DNA from: Methylomicrobium sp.
GTDB taxonomy: Bacteria > Pseudomonadota > Gammaproteobacteria > Methylococcales > Methylomonadaceae
DNA: 64,000 bases
Direction: 5' to 3'
NCBI GenBank assembly: GCA_018333785.1
Contig: JAGXSU010000059.1
Span: 38,430 to 102,429 of the forward strand
Made by a program: the position numbers and the translations under genes. The notes beneath the pieces are model-generated. The model ran no database searches. It saw only the letters and a program-made list of their open reading frames with translations, and had not been told where the DNA came from. Below, in pieces: positions 29,489-40,106 of the stretch. Within the stretch, counting starts at the first letter, position 1; every line of letters starts with the position of its first letter.

Positions 29489-30247
29489 ATGGGATTACAG
29501 GACCGCGATTATTACAAATCAAGAGACAAGAAAGTCTACTCGACAAACACATCCGGAAAAATAAGCTCATCACTTAAATTCCTCTTATCCCCCTTTTTGA
29601 CGCTTGCCATTCTCTGGTATGGCGCTGACCGTCTTCTGGACAAAGTAAAAAACGTAAAAACCATTCAACCGGTTTCTGTGATAACACGTCATAAATCTCC
29701 TGATTTAATTCCAGGAGGCCTTATTTTGAAGACGGATCGACAAGGACATTTCAGAGGAACAGTGCTGATAAACAATGTCGCCATGCCCTTTTTGATCGAC
29801 ACCGGAGCGACTACCACCTCGATTCCTGCCAACATGGCAAAAACAGCCGGACTGCCTTTAGGAAACCTGGTTCCTACTCATACAGCGGGTGGACAGGTTC
29901 TTGATCATCAAACCCGAATAGATACCCTGAAAATGGGTAACGCGGAAATAAGCAATCTTGATGCTCATATTAATCAGCATCTGACCGAGGTATTGATTGG
30001 CATGAATACATTGAAGTATTTTCATATCACTCAAAATGGAAATACGCTGACCTTGGTTGCCTATAACAGAACAGAAGAAATTGCTGAAATTGAAAGCGGA
30101 TTAGCCTCGGCTTTACCTGAAAATACTGACTTACCGGCTCTACCTCAAGAAGCCATAGCCGCTGAGAAGAAAGCCAAACCGACGTGGAAGAAAACAGTAA
30201 TCTGTGATGAACAAAATCACTGTAAAACGACTTACAGTGATCATTGA
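29489..30247 (+). CDS. Membrane-anchored retropepsin-like aspartic protease (clan AA, TIGR02281-type)
   Basis: A 252-residue protein. Residues 25-45 (SLKFLLSPFLTLAILWYGAD) form a single N-terminal membrane helix. The protease core begins near residue 75: MPFLIDTGATTTSIPANMA contains the catalytic DTGA, and VLIGMNTLKYFHI near 171-183 is the conserved second motif of these single-domain retropepsins, which work as dimers. The tail (PTWKKTVICDEQNHCKTTY) has two cysteines. The catalytic domain probably faces the periplasm. Targets are unknown. ATG 29489 has CGGAG just upstream. Confidence 0.87.
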   Translation: MGLQDRDYYKSRDKKVYSTNTSGKISSSLKFLLSPFLTLAILWYGADRLLDKVKNVKTIQPVSVITRHKSPDLIPGGLILKTDRQGHFRGTVLINNVAMPFLIDTGATTTSIPANMAKTAGLPLGNLVPTHTAGGQVLDHQTRIDTLKMGNAEISNLDAHINQHLTEVLIGMNTLKYFHITQNGNTLTLVAYNRTEEIAEIESGLASALPENTDLPALPQEAIAAEKKAKPTWKKTVICDEQNHCKTTYSDH

Positions 30248-30390
30248 TCCTCCGACTACCCTGCGTTTGGAATTTGAAACCTGAAGAAAAAGCAATTATT
30301 CAACTCATCTTAACTGTTCTGTTACCGGCGCTCTCAAGGAGAAAAAGTACCGTTAACAGAAACTTAGCATTGCTTTAATTAATAAATCGC

Positions 30391-30915
30391 TTATCTTTTT
30401 TCGTCTGACTCCTCACCGATTTCCCATTCTTCAATGGAGACTTCAATGATTTTTCCAGTTGCGGCATCAACTTCCACTTTAGTTTCCACGCCCTTATCGT
30501 TGACTATGTCGAATTCGAATGAGGCGCTGCCATCCTTTTCAATTTCATATTCGACTTCTTCAATTTTTCCTGGATGAGCTTTTAAAGCTATCGCGGCAGC
30601 ATCTTCTTCAGTAATTTTAGCTTTTTGATTGAATGCCTGACTTTTTGGATCAGCAACCTCACTTTCCGTTTCTGTTATTTTGCCGGTTGAGGCATCGCAC
30701 ATAAATTCCCATTCAAACCCGTTAGCATCTTTAACTTCAACTTCGTAAAAAGGTTTACCGGACACATTCAGCTTTTCCAGTTTTAACACGGTTCCGGCTT
30801 TGTCTTTCTTTACCGCTGCCAGACACTCTTCCAGAGCCTGATCACCTGCCGCCGAGACAGGCATTCCAGCGTTAAAACTCAGCAACATGGCAGCACTGAT
30901 TAGTTGTTTTTTCAT
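30391..30915 (-). CDS. Secreted PepSY-domain protein (two repeats)
   Basis: A 174-residue protein with a Sec signal (MKKQLISAAMLLSFNAGMPV then SAAG, cleaved near residue 22). Two PepSY-like modules follow. The first runs from about 26 to 83 and includes YEVEVKDANGFEWEF and DASTGKI; the second from about 95 to 165 includes AAAIALKAHPGKIEEVEYE and VDAATGKIIEV. PepSY domains often inhibit or chaperone periplasmic proteases. It is strongly acidic at the C-terminus. It faces the retropepsin-like gene tail-to-tail and lies downstream of the LuxR-type regulator on the same strand. Confidence 0.87.
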   Translation of the reverse strand: MKKQLISAAMLLSFNAGMPVSAAGDQALEECLAAVKKDKAGTVLKLEKLNVSGKPFYEVEVKDANGFEWEFMCDASTGKITETESEVADPKSQAFNQKAKITEEDAAAIALKAHPGKIEEVEYEIEKDGSASFEFDIVNDKGVETKVEVDAATGKIIEVSIEEWEIGEESDEKR

Positions 30916-30987
30916 TTTGGACTCCAGGCGATTTAGAATGAGGTATCAGGAATTATTCCCGATTTTCGGGAATTCTAACCGTGACAC

Positions 30988-31614
30988 TTAAATCAGTCCA
31001 TTGTTTTTAGCGATAAGCTTGAATTGCTCATTATGTTGGACATTTAATTTGCGCCGAATAGCCGTTTGACAATTAAATACAGTTTTTAAAGAAATAGTCA
31101 GTTGATTGGCAATGTACGTGATCGGGAAATCCTCGGCAATCAGGCAAAACACATCAAATTCCCTGGAACTTAGCGTATCAAAGGGTTCCAAAATCTTCTT
31201 GATATGCCGCATGGCCAACTTCTGAGCCACGTCGTTATCGATATAAATAGCTCCCTGGTGTACCGCCTGAAAAATATCGGCCACTTCTTGCTGTTCATGT
31301 TTACCTGTCAAAATTCCGTGAGCACCGGCCTGAAGATAATTAACGGCATTGTGAATATTTTCCTGCAAATTAAAAATAATAAATTTACTCGTTTCCTTTT
31401 TTTGCTGCGTCTGCAAAAGTTCGAGAATAGCTTCGGGGGGCATTAATCCATCAAGTCCCACCAAATTAAACGCAGAAAAATCAGCCCCACAGATAAAGGC
31501 GGGAGTAAGCCGGTAGCGTTGAATCTCAAAATCATGACGTTGTAAACCGTCATACCCTTCAAACGGATCATGGCCATACGACAGCAATAACAGATTTAAG
31601 CAAGAACTACTCAT
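30988..31614 (-). CDS. LuxR-type DNA-binding regulator with degenerate receiver-like domain
   Basis: A 208-residue protein starting at ATG 31614 (MSSSCLNLLLLSYG); a GTG 33 bases upstream is the alternative. The C-terminal LSSREFDVFCLIAEDFPITY and IANQLTISLKTVFNCQTAIR segments form the LuxR/FixJ helix-turn-helix. The N-terminal part follows the receiver fold (FICGADFSAFNLVGLDG, then IIFNLQENIHNAVNYLQAGA) but lacks the usual acidic pair at the start. It may therefore not be phosphorylated in the standard way. Its regulon is unknown; the PepSY gene 72 bases downstream is a candidate. Confidence 0.82.
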   Translation of the reverse strand: MSSSCLNLLLLSYGHDPFEGYDGLQRHDFEIQRYRLTPAFICGADFSAFNLVGLDGLMPPEAILELLQTQQKKETSKFIIFNLQENIHNAVNYLQAGAHGILTGKHEQQEVADIFQAVHQGAIYIDNDVAQKLAMRHIKKILEPFDTLSSREFDVFCLIAEDFPITYIANQLTISLKTVFNCQTAIRRKLNVQHNEQFKLIAKNNGLI

Positions 31615-31814
31615 GGTTTTATCATTACCCGGCCGGAAAGACCCCACCCTAAATTGAGCAGGATTTCGTTATCATTTTACGTTGTGTCAAAGACCGCCCA
31701 ACCGGCAATCCCATCATGTTAAAATAAACCTCTTATTGAGGATGGAGTCACTTTAATCCTTCAACTCATGTTATGCATCTTTTATAAGACCGGCTTTACA
31801 ACTTTTTCTTGCCC

Positions 31815-34409
31815 ATGACCCTCGACAATATCGATTCAGAAATCACGCCATCAGTCTCACCGACGCCGTCTCATACCCCGATGATGCAGCAATATCTGCG
31901 CATCAAAGCGGAACATCCGGATACCTTGCTTTTTTATCGCATGGGCGATTTTTACGAGCTGTTCTTTGAAGATGCAGCAAAAGCAGCACAATTACTCGAT
32001 ATCACACTCACCAGCCGCGGCCACTCCGGCGGTACGCCTATTCCCATGGCCGGCATTCCTTATCATGCCGCAGAAGGTTACATTGCCAGATTATTGAAAC
32101 AATCCGAATCGGTCGCCATCTGCGAACAAATCGGTGATCCGGCAACCTCCAAAGGCCCGGTTGACCGGAAAGTCATGCGCATTATGACACCCGGCACAGT
32201 AACCGATGAAGCGTTGCTGGAAGATCGAAAAGACAATCTGTTAGTCGGCATCCATGTTGACGGACAGAAATTCGGCATTGCCAGCCTTGATTTGACCAGC
32301 GGTCGATTTATCTTGCAGCAAATAGATACGCTGGATGCCTTTTTAAGTGAAATTGAACGCCTCAACCCTGCAGAACTCCTGGTTTCAGAAGATTTCCGAC
32401 TGCCCGATGCGCTAAAACAGAGGCGCGGCATCTGTAAAAGAGCGCCCTGGCATTTTGAAATCAACAGTGCGCGCCAGCACGTATTGAAACAATTCAATAC
32501 CCACGATCTGAAAGGGTTTGGCTGCGAGAACATGCCGGTGGCTGTCGCCGCCGCCGGTTGTTTGTTGCTTTATGTCAAAGAAACACAACAAACGGCTCTG
32601 CCGCATATTCAAGGCATTCAGGTTGAACATAACAGCGACAGCATCATTCTGGACGCGGCCAGCCGCCGTAACCTGGAACTGGATTATCACCCGTCGGGCC
32701 AACTTCAATATACCTTGTTCGGTGCGCTGGATAAAACCGTCACAGCCATGGGTAGCCGCTGCCTGCGCCGATGGATTCATCGACCTTTGAGACAGCAGGA
32801 ACGTTTGAAAGCGCGGTATAACAGCATTGAGTGCTTGATGATAGACCGTTGTTATCAAACCCTTCAGCGTCTACTCAAACAAACCGGGGATATCGAACGC
32901 ATCAGCTCAAGGATTGCGCTCAAATCGGCGCGGCCCAGAGATTTGCTGGTACTGCGCGATACGCTGACCGTTTTGCCCGATTTGCATTCAGCGCTATCGC
33001 AAATAGAAGACGTCGAAATAGCAAGACTGCAAAACCAGTTAGGCGAACATCCGCAATTACTGGATTTACTCCGTAAAGCAGTGGTTGATAACCCCCCCGT
33101 ACTGATAAGAGACGGGGGAGTCATTGCCCCCGGTTATCATATTGAACTGGACGAACTGCGTAACTTAAGCCAGCATGCAGATCAATACCTGCTCGATATG
33201 GAAGCCCGCGAAAAAGCTGCAACCGGCATCAACACCCTCAAAGTCAACTACAATCGCGTCCACGGTTACTACATCGAGGTGCCGCGCTCTCAAGCGGATA
33301 ACGTACCTGCCTACTACACACGAAAACAGACGCTGAAAGGGGCTGAACGCTATATCACCGCAGAACTGAAAAGTTTTGAAGATAAAGTACTCAGTGCCAA
33401 GGAAAAATCCTTGTCGTTCGAAAAAGCCTTGTATGAGCAGTTATTGAATATCATCGCTGAATCGTTAGTGGCGCTGCAACAGTGCGCAAATGGATTGGCT
33501 GAACTCGATGTGCTGGTCAATTTTGCTGAACGCGCCAATACCTTAAACCTCGTCAAACCGGTACTGACGCAAAAAACAGGCATACAGATAGACAGCGGTC
33601 GTCATTTGGTAGTCGAACAAGTCTCCTCCGTTCCTTTTGTCGCCAATGACCTTAACCTGGGCAGTCAACGGAAAATGCTGGTCATTACCGGCCCCAATAT
33701 GGGCGGTAAATCGACTTATATGCGGCAAACCGCATTGATCGTTTTGATGGCGCATATCGGCTGTTTTGTTCCGGCCAAATCCTTTAGCTGCGGCCCCATC
33801 GATAAAGTATTTACCCGTATCGGCGCATCGGATGATCTGGCCAGCGGTCGCTCGACTTTTATGGTGGAAATGTCGGAAACCGCCAATATTTTGCATAACG
33901 CCACCGATAAAAGCCTGATCCTGATGGATGAGATAGGCCGGGGCACCAGCACGTTCGACGGCCTGTCGTTAGCTTGGGCCTGTGCCGACTATTTAGCCAA
34001 AATCACTAAAGCGTTTACTCTGTTTGCCACACACTATTTTGAACTGACGGCTTTGGCTGAAGAACAAAAAACCATTCACAACGTCCACCTTGAAGCAATG
34101 GAGCATGGTGATAAGATTATTTTTCTGCATGCGGTTAAAGAGGGCCCCGCAAGTCAAAGTTACGGATTACAGGTCGCTTCGCTGGCCGGTGTCCCGGCTG
34201 TTGTCATCGATAAAGCCAAACAAAAATTACATCACCTGGAAAATACCGCTTATCTGGAACAACAAGCCGGAGCAGGCAACCAGCAACTCGACTTATTTAC
34301 CGGTAAGGACTATCACCCGGCCGTTTCTTTGCTGTCAGAACTGGATCCTGATCAACTGAGTCCGCGACAGGCGTTGGAATTGCTTTACCGGCTTAAGGGG
34401 ATGATTTGA
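31815..34409 (+). CDS. mutS: DNA mismatch repair protein MutS
   Basis: An 864-residue MutS, which binds mismatches and small loops and recruits MutL. ATG 31815 is chosen; the frame also includes a TTG two codons earlier. The mismatch-reading Phe-x-Glu motif is in [19 protein letters not shown] near residue 41-59. The ATPase has Walker [25 protein letters not shown] signature ([16 protein letters not shown]), Walker [17 protein letters not shown] and FATHYFELT. The C-terminal [14 protein letters not shown] is the tetramerisation tail. All domains are intact and length is standard. Confidence 0.97.
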   Translation: MTLDNIDSEITPSVSPTPSHTPMMQQYLRIKAEHPDTLLFYRMGDFYELFFEDAAKAAQLLDITLTSRGHSGGTPIPMAGIPYHAAEGYIARLLKQSESVAICEQIGDPATSKGPVDRKVMRIMTPGTVTDEALLEDRKDNLLVGIHVDGQKFGIASLDLTSGRFILQQIDTLDAFLSEIERLNPAELLVSEDFRLPDALKQRRGICKRAPWHFEINSARQHVLKQFNTHDLKGFGCENMPVAVAAAGCLLLYVKETQQTALPHIQGIQVEHNSDSIILDAASRRNLELDYHPSGQLQYTLFGALDKTVTAMGSRCLRRWIHRPLRQQERLKARYNSIECLMIDRCYQTLQRLLKQTGDIERISSRIALKSARPRDLLVLRDTLTVLPDLHSALSQIEDVEIARLQNQLGEHPQLLDLLRKAVVDNPPVLIRDGGVIAPGYHIELDELRNLSQHADQYLLDMEAREKAATGINTLKVNYNRVHGYYIEVPRSQADNVPAYYTRKQTLKGAERYITAELKSFEDKVLSAKEKSLSFEKALYEQLLNIIAESLVALQQCANGLAELDVLVNFAERANTLNLVKPVLTQKTGIQIDSGRHLVVEQVSSVPFVANDLNLGSQRKMLVITGPNMGGKSTYMRQTALIVLMAHIGCFVPAKSFSCGPIDKVFTRIGASDDLASGRSTFMVEMSETANILHNATDKSLILMDEIGRGTSTFDGLSLAWACADYLAKITKAFTLFATHYFELTALAEEQKTIHNVHLEAMEHGDKIIFLHAVKEGPASQSYGLQVASLAGVPAVVIDKAKQKLHHLENTAYLEQQAGAGNQQLDLFTGKDYHPAVSLLSELDPDQLSPRQALELLYRLKGMI

Positions 34410-34464
34410 GGAAAATTACAACCGGATCAACCAAGTTTGGGTGAGCCGGTATTTTTCGGACACT

Positions 34465-34500
34465 CATCCGGAAACCATTTTTGAAAACTGTTTCCGGATG
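34465..34500. terminator. Hairpin between convergent mutS and dsbC
   Basis: CATCCGGAAAC (34465-34475) pairs perfectly with GTTTCCGGATG (34490-34500) around a 14-base AT-rich loop. It lies between convergent genes, so it could end both transcripts, although no long T tract follows on either side. Confidence 0.55.
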
Positions 34501-34519
34501 TTATGCAGATAATTTGGAT

Positions 34520-35239
34520 CTACTTACCTTTTTCTTCGCGCAGCACTTCAACCAGCTGTTTTGCCGGAAGATAGCCGGGGTAGACGCTACCGTTTTCAGT
34601 CACTATCATCGGCGTGCCGCGCGCTTCAAACTCAACACCTAACTGCATGTGAGCATCCACCGGATGGGTGCAGGTTTTGGCTTCGATGTTTTCCCCTTTT
34701 TTCGCTTTGGTCAAAGCCGCATTTCTGTCACTGGCACACCAGACCGATACTGCCTTTTTGTAAGAATCGGTATCTTTGCCTGAACGGGGAAAGAAAAGAT
34801 ATTGGATGGTTATGCCTTCTGCCATGTATTGGTCAATTTCAGAATGCAGCTTCCGGCAATAGCCGCAGTCAATATCGGTAAATATAAACACCTTGTACTT
34901 ACTTTCCTTAGGTTTAAAGATGATCATTTGATCTTCACCCAATTTTGCCAATGCATTTTTCCGCGTTTGTGACATTTTGACTTCGGTCAAATCGGTTCTT
35001 GCCGCCACATCGACTAAACGCCCTTGTAACAGATATTTACCGTCTTCCGACATGTAAAAGATATTTGCGCCAACCACGACTTCGTACAAACCTTTAATTT
35101 CAGAAGGCTGGATAGACTCGGGATTGATTGACGGCATTGATTTTTTCAATGACTCTTTGATAGCGTTTTCATCGGCGCTAGCCATAGATGCGCTCAATAC
35201 TGCACCGGTAAGCATTAGGTTTCTGATAAGTTGCTGCAT
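34520..35239 (-). CDS. dsbC: Periplasmic disulfide isomerase DsbC
   Basis: A 239-residue periplasmic thioredoxin-fold isomerase that corrects wrong disulfide bonds. A signal peptide (MQQLIRNLMLTGAVLSASMA, then SA) precedes the N-terminal dimerisation domain (about 25-85). The catalytic CxxC is CGYC in FTDIDCGYCRKLHSEIDQYM, and the cis-proline motif is RGTPMIV. A second cysteine pair (VWCASD and AKTCTHP) matches the structural disulfide of DsbC. GGAAGAG precedes the ATG. It lies 83 bases downstream of rseP. Confidence 0.95.
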   Translation of the reverse strand: MQQLIRNLMLTGAVLSASMASADENAIKESLKKSMPSINPESIQPSEIKGLYEVVVGANIFYMSEDGKYLLQGRLVDVAARTDLTEVKMSQTRKNALAKLGEDQMIIFKPKESKYKVFIFTDIDCGYCRKLHSEIDQYMAEGITIQYLFFPRSGKDTDSYKKAVSVWCASDRNAALTKAKKGENIEAKTCTHPVDAHMQLGVEFEARGTPMIVTENGSVYPGYLPAKQLVEVLREEKGK

Positions 35240-35322
35240 GACTCTTCCAGGTAAGTTAATTTCGGTAATGGACTACTCGAAAAAGTTATCGTTCATAACT
35301 TTTTGCGCTGTTACTAAGCAAT

Positions 35323-36681
35323 TTACTGAAACAAGCGTTCCAAGTCCAAAAACATGGCCAAGGCCATCAGGGACAGGAGTAACAAAATGCCCGCTTGTTG
35401 AAATACGAGCTGGACTTTTTCGCTGACCGGACTGCCTTTTAGGGCTTCAATAGCAAAAAAAAGTAAGTGCCCGCCGTCCAGGACAGGAATGGGCAACAGA
35501 TTGAGTACAGCCAAACTAATACTGATTTTTGCCAGAAATGACAAAAACTCAACCAAACCTCTATCGGCAGAAATACCCGCAAACTGGGCAATACTGATGG
35601 GTCCGCTCAGATTTTTGACCGATGCGTTGCCGATCAACATATTGCCCATCATTTTTAAAGTAACCTTTGAAAAAAAGACAGTCCTCGATACCGCGGTCTG
35701 CATTGCCGGCCAGGGTGATAATGAATGCGTGACCTGTAAAGAGGCAATCAGATCTTCGGGTATCAATGCCGCGGCGCCAATTTTACCAACTAAAGCGCCA
35801 TTTTCTTCAGTTTTCTCAGGCGTAATAGTCAAGTTGAGCTCAACGCCTTCACGTTCGAGCGTCAGCTCAATCGGCGTATCAGGGCGTTCTTTGACATAGT
35901 CAACCCATTGCATCCAGTTTTCAATGGGCACGTCATCCGCTTTCAGTAAGACATCACCGCTCTTCAAACCTGCTTTTTCTGCAGGTTTACCCTCAAGCAC
36001 CTTGCCGAAAATAGCTTTAATGGACGGCATCCAGGGTACCAGTCCCAGTTTTTCATACAGCTGTTCAGGATTTTTCTGTAATACCTCGGGTATTTGCAAC
36101 ACTTTAGTCTGGCGCTCGTCATCAGCACTTTTTACTTCAATACTGAGTCCGTCAGAGGAAGGCTGCGCGGCTGATGAAAATATCATTTCCATCACTTCGC
36201 TCCAGGTTTTTACCGTTTCTCCATTTACAGCAACAATCTCATCTTTCTCAACAAACCCGGCTTGTGCTGCTAGCGTTTCAGGCATTATTTGCCCAACAAT
36301 CGGTCGTAAGCCTGTTTCGCCGATCATCAGCACAAACCAAAACAGCGCTATGGCGAGAATGAAATTAAATATTGGACCTGCCGCAACAATTGCGGAACGG
36401 GCGAGAATGGATTGACGGTTAAAAGCAAACGGCAAGTCTGCAGATGCAACCTCCCCCTCTCTTTCGTCTACCATTTTTACATAACCGCCCAAAGGGATAG
36501 CGGAAATGACATATTCTGTGGAATCGGGCGTCTTTTTGTAAGACCACAAAACCTTACCAAAACCGACTGAAAACCTCAGTACTTTGACGCCGGCTTTACG
36601 TGCAACCCAAAAATGACCGAATTCGTGGAAGGAGACAAGAATACCGATGGCGAGGATGAAATAGAATAAGGTATGCATCAA
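35323..36681 (-). CDS. rseP: Site-2 intramembrane zinc metalloprotease RseP
   Basis: A 452-residue inner-membrane protease that performs the second cut of the anti-sigma factor RseA to release sigma-E. The zinc motif HEFGHFWVARKAGVKVL is near residue 19, and the second metal region NLLPIPVLDGGHLLFF is near 390. Two PDZ domains lie in the periplasmic part: the first around RPIVGQIMPETLAAQAGF, the second around GKVLEGKPAEKAGLKSGDVLL. Four membrane helices are apparent. The stop of dxr lies 5 bases upstream. In E. coli bamA follows rseP; here dsbC does. Confidence 0.96.
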   Translation of the reverse strand: MMHTLFYFILAIGILVSFHEFGHFWVARKAGVKVLRFSVGFGKVLWSYKKTPDSTEYVISAIPLGGYVKMVDEREGEVASADLPFAFNRQSILARSAIVAAGPIFNFILAIALFWFVLMIGETGLRPIVGQIMPETLAAQAGFVEKDEIVAVNGETVKTWSEVMEMIFSSAAQPSSDGLSIEVKSADDERQTKVLQIPEVLQKNPEQLYEKLGLVPWMPSIKAIFGKVLEGKPAEKAGLKSGDVLLKADDVPIENWMQWVDYVKERPDTPIELTLEREGVELNLTITPEKTEENGALVGKIGAAALIPEDLIASLQVTHSLSPWPAMQTAVSRTVFFSKVTLKMMGNMLIGNASVKNLSGPISIAQFAGISADRGLVEFLSFLAKISISLAVLNLLPIPVLDGGHLLFFAIEALKGSPVSEKVQLVFQQAGILLLLSLMALAMFLDLERLFQ

Positions 36682-36686
36682 CGCGT

Positions 36687-37871
36687 TCAGTTAGCCAGCG
36701 ACAACAGATTCTGCCTGGCTACATCCCGGGCCTGACTGTCTATGGACAGCACTTTTTCCAGAGTATCCGCTTCGCTCACCTCAAAATATTGCATGGTTTT
36801 TTCGATGACGACAGGAATATCGGTAAACCGGATCTGTTCATTCAAAAATGCCTCTACCGCAATTTCATTTGCGGCATTCAATACTGCAGGCATGACGCCT
36901 CCGGCATTGATGGCTTCAATGGCTAATCTCAGGCACGGAAAGCGATCAAGATCCGGCGCTTCAAAATCCATATGTTTGACATCGAAGATATTAAGAGGCG
37001 CCGCGCCGGAATCGAATCGCTCCGGCCAGGCCATGGCATGGGCAATAGGAATCCGCATATCGGGATTACCCATTTGTGCCAGCACAGTGCCATCGACATA
37101 ATCGACCATGGAGTGAATGACACTTTGGGGATGGATCACAACTTGTATTTGTTCAGGCTTCATGTTGAACAACAAGCAGGCTTCGATTAACTCTAGTCCC
37201 TTATTCATCATAGTCGCCGAATCCACCGATATTTTCCGGCCCATATCCCAGTTTGGATGAGCAACTGCTTGTTCAGGAGTTACGTCCTTGAGTTTGTCCA
37301 GAGGCATCGTTCTAAAAGGGCCGCCTGATGCCGTCAACAGAATGCGGCGGACGCTTTTAGCGGATTGGCCTGAAACATAATGGGCCGGCATACATTGAAA
37401 AATGGCATTATGTTCGCTATCAATGGGTAGCAGATGCGCGCCGCAATCTCTTACCGCATGCATGAACAGGTCTCCGGACATCACCAGGGCTTCTTTATTG
37501 GCCAGTAAAACCGTTTTCCCCGCTTTGGCTGCCGCCAGACTGGGTAAAAGGCCCGCCGCCCCGACAATGGCCGCCATTACGGAATCAACCTGATCCAGTG
37601 TTGCTACGGTTTCCAATGCATCGGCGCCTGACAGAACCTTGATGCCATCAATAGGTGAAGTTGAAATACGCTCTGCAAACAATTTGGCATTGTTTTCGTC
37701 GACGACCACAACATACTCGGGCGTGTGCACCAGGCATTGTTCGTACAACGTATCGATATTGTTGTTAGCAGTGAGTGCAATGACTTTGTATAAATCCTTA
37801 TGCCTTGCCGCAACATCCAATGTGCTGACACCAATTGATCCAGTCGCGCCTAAAACACAGATGCCTTTCAT
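36687..37871 (-). CDS. dxr: 1-deoxy-D-xylulose 5-phosphate reductoisomerase
   Basis: A 394-residue enzyme of the MEP isoprenoid pathway, forming 2-C-methyl-D-erythritol 4-phosphate with NADPH. The N-terminal dinucleotide fold starts [42 protein letters not shown] (metal-binding Asp/Glu), and the substrate loop with [16 protein letters not shown] are all present, as is [16 protein letters not shown]. Its product feeds undecaprenyl phosphate made by UppS in the same operon. Its start overlaps the cdsA stop by one base (TGATG). Confidence 0.97.
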   Translation of the reverse strand: MKGICVLGATGSIGVSTLDVAARHKDLYKVIALTANNNIDTLYEQCLVHTPEYVVVVDENNAKLFAERISTSPIDGIKVLSGADALETVATLDQVDSVMAAIVGAAGLLPSLAAAKAGKTVLLANKEALVMSGDLFMHAVRDCGAHLLPIDSEHNAIFQCMPAHYVSGQSAKSVRRILLTASGGPFRTMPLDKLKDVTPEQAVAHPNWDMGRKISVDSATMMNKGLELIEACLLFNMKPEQIQVVIHPQSVIHSMVDYVDGTVLAQMGNPDMRIPIAHAMAWPERFDSGAAPLNIFDVKHMDFEAPDLDRFPCLRLAIEAINAGGVMPAVLNAANEIAVEAFLNEQIRFTDIPVVIEKTMQYFEVSEADTLEKVLSIDSQARDVARQNLLSLAN

Positions 37872-38740
37872 CAGATTTGACCTCCCATCAGGTAAATCCC
37901 GGCATAGAAAAGGGGTGCCGCAGCAATAATGCTGTCGATTCTGTCCAGAATACCGCCATGCCCAGGCAATAATGAACCACTGTCTTTAAATCCGCCCTGG
38001 CGTTTTACGACACTGATGAACAGATCGCCGTATACAGAAACAAGCACCGTCAGAACTGACAACAATGCGAAGTCAAATAGCACAATCAGGTGAAACTCAA
38101 AAATCAAACTAAGCACTACTGCGCAGGCTACAGCACTGGCCAATGCTCCATAAAAGCCCGCCAAGGTTTTACCCGGACTGATTTCAGGGGCCAATTTTCT
38201 ATCGCCGTATTTTTTTCCGGTAAAATAAGCCGCAATATCAGCCAGCCAAATCAGCACTAAAAAGTACATGGCCATATCCGCGCCGTAGAATGCTTTCAAG
38301 CGATAAAAGAACATCCAGGCAGAGAGCAGAATAAACCAGCCGATCAGTCCTTTGTAGGTCAGTTTTACTTTTAGATTTAAAAAGGCCTGCGGCGTATTTC
38401 TGATAAGAACCATGACCAACAGCCAAAAGAGCACAGGAAGCACCACTAACCACTCAATAATGCCGGATTGAGTTCTTATTTCCGGAAAATTGGTTAATTG
38501 GGCCGCAAACTCCAAAATGTAGGTCCAGAAATAAATGCCCAGCATCGGCAAAATCAGACCGGCTTGAAATAGTATCCGGCCTGTCCAGCAATTAATGCCT
38601 ACCAGGGCTGTCCATTCCCAACCTGCCAGCAATACGATCAGCCCAACCAATAACACAAAGTAAGGCACCGGCATTAAGTAAACAGCAAGAACCACCAAGG
38701 GTATGAGTATGAGAGCCGTCAGGATGCGTTGTTTTAACAT
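37871..38740 (-). CDS. cdsA: Phosphatidate cytidylyltransferase
   Basis: A 289-residue integral membrane enzyme that makes CDP-diacylglycerol from phosphatidate and CTP. It has about eight hydrophobic helices, and the C-terminal signature [20 protein letters not shown] continuing GILDRID matches the CdsA family pattern, including the two conserved acidic residues that bind metal. It sits between dxr (one-base overlap) and uppS (17 bases). Confidence 0.95.
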   Translation of the reverse strand: MLKQRILTALILIPLVVLAVYLMPVPYFVLLVGLIVLLAGWEWTALVGINCWTGRILFQAGLILPMLGIYFWTYILEFAAQLTNFPEIRTQSGIIEWLVVLPVLFWLLVMVLIRNTPQAFLNLKVKLTYKGLIGWFILLSAWMFFYRLKAFYGADMAMYFLVLIWLADIAAYFTGKKYGDRKLAPEISPGKTLAGFYGALASAVACAVVLSLIFEFHLIVLFDFALLSVLTVLVSVYGDLFISVVKRQGGFKDSGSLLPGHGGILDRIDSIIAAAPLFYAGIYLMGGQI

Positions 38741-38757
38741 TTTTATAGTAATTGTTG

Positions 38758-39522
38758 TTATAAGGTAATTGTTTTATTAAGCACTTGTTCACCGGTATGA
38801 CCAAACCGACGTTGCCGCGTTTTAAAACTATTAATGGCCTCTTCCAAGGCATTCTGATTAAAGTCCGGCCAAAGCGTAGGGGTAAAATAAAGTTCTGTGT
38901 AAGCCAGTTGCCATAATAAGAAATTGCTGACACGCTGCTCTCCACCGGTTCTAATAAACAAATCCGGTTCTGGAAGGCCTGCCGTGGATAAATGCTGATC
39001 GATACACTGTTCGTCAATATTCTGGATCAAAAGTTCGCCTTCACTGACTTTGCCCGCTATTTTCTGAAACGCCTGAGACAAATCCCATCGCCCGCCGTAA
39101 TTAGCGGCAACGACCAAGGTTAAACCCGTATTATTTTGAGTTTGAATTTCACCTTCAGTGATTTTGGTCCGTAATTGCTCTGAAAATGCCGCTCTGTCTC
39201 CGATAAAACGAACACGCACGTTATTTTTATCGAGTTTGTTAATTTCTTTTTGTAATGTCGAAATAAACAAACTCATCAGCATCGACACTTCTTCAACCGG
39301 CCTCCGCCAATTTTCACTACTGAACGCGAACAGGGTCAAAACCTCGATGTTGTGCCGGGCACAATAATCGACGATGGCCCTGACCGCCTTGACACCGGCT
39401 TTGTGCCCCATGGCGCGCGGCATCATTCGTTTTTGCGCCCAGCGACCGTTACCATCCATAATAATGGCGATATGGCGAGGATTTGACTCTGACGGTAGGG
39501 ATGTCGATGCATCAGCAGACAT
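38758..39522 (-). CDS. uppS: Undecaprenyl diphosphate synthase
   Basis: A 254-residue cis-prenyltransferase that makes the C55 lipid carrier for peptidoglycan and O-antigen. The catalytic Asp is in AIIMDGNGRWAQKR (about residues 19-32). FAFSSENWRRP, the DLFIRTGGEQRVSNFLLWQL segment and AYTELYFTPTLWPDF are the other family signatures. An AAGGAT ribosome binding site precedes the ATG. It precedes cdsA by 17 bases and follows frr by 12, in the standard operon order. Confidence 0.97.
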   Translation of the reverse strand: MSADASTSLPSESNPRHIAIIMDGNGRWAQKRMMPRAMGHKAGVKAVRAIVDYCARHNIEVLTLFAFSSENWRRPVEEVSMLMSLFISTLQKEINKLDKNNVRVRFIGDRAAFSEQLRTKITEGEIQTQNNTGLTLVVAANYGGRWDLSQAFQKIAGKVSEGELLIQNIDEQCIDQHLSTAGLPEPDLFIRTGGEQRVSNFLLWQLAYTELYFTPTLWPDFNQNALEEAINSFKTRQRRFGHTGEQVLNKTITL

Positions 39523-39534
39523 ATATTTATCCTT

Positions 39535-40092
39535 TTAGATAGACAATAAATCCGCTTCTTTGACTTCCAGATGTTTCTCAATATCTTTGATGTATTGATC
39601 GGTCAGTTTTTGGATTTTATCCTCTGCCGCTCTGGCGTCATCTTCTGAAATCTTTTTATCTTTTAACGCTTCTTTGATTAAAGAATTTGCATCACGGCGA
39701 ATATTGCGTATGGCAACGCGTCCATTTTCAGCTTCATGCCTGACCACTTTAACCAAATCGCGACGGCGTTCTTCAGTCAAAGCCGGTAAAGGTAAACGAA
39801 TGACCGACCCATTCGTTGAAGGATTCAAGCCCAAATCCGAGGTCATGATGGCTTTTTCAATCGCTTGCACCATGTTTCGTTCCCAGGGAGTCACAGCCAA
39901 CGTCCGTGCATCTTCTATCGCTATGTTGGCGACCTGAGACAATGGCGTGGGCACGCCATAATAAGAAACACTGACCTGATCCAATAAGCTGGGGTGAGCA
40001 CGTCCTGTTCTTATTTTTGCGAAATCATGGAGCAATGCTTCCACGCTTTTACCCATCCTTTTCGCTGCATCCTGTTGAATATCACTTATCAT
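39535..40092 (-). CDS. frr: Ribosome recycling factor
   Basis: A 185-residue RRF, which with EF-G splits post-termination ribosomes. ATG 40092 ([17 protein letters not shown]) is preceded by AGAGGA and gives the standard length; the in-frame TTG at 40110 is rejected. The three-helix bundle signatures include [39 protein letters not shown] and [18 protein letters not shown]. It lies 14 bases downstream of pyrH. Confidence 0.97.
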   Translation of the reverse strand: MISDIQQDAAKRMGKSVEALLHDFAKIRTGRAHPSLLDQVSVSYYGVPTPLSQVANIAIEDARTLAVTPWERNMVQAIEKAIMTSDLGLNPSTNGSVIRLPLPALTEERRRDLVKVVRHEAENGRVAIRNIRRDANSLIKEALKDKKISEDDARAAEDKIQKLTDQYIKDIEKHLEVKEADLLSI

Positions 40093-40106
40093 TCTAAAAT
40101 CCTCTT

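Noticed and set aside
29446..29577. 43-codon frame beginning MLKFLNWLLIF with a strong GGAGGGGG ribosome binding site
   Set aside because: It overlaps the start of the retropepsin-like gene out of frame and has no family resemblance. It could be a leader peptide, but nothing beyond the binding site supports it.
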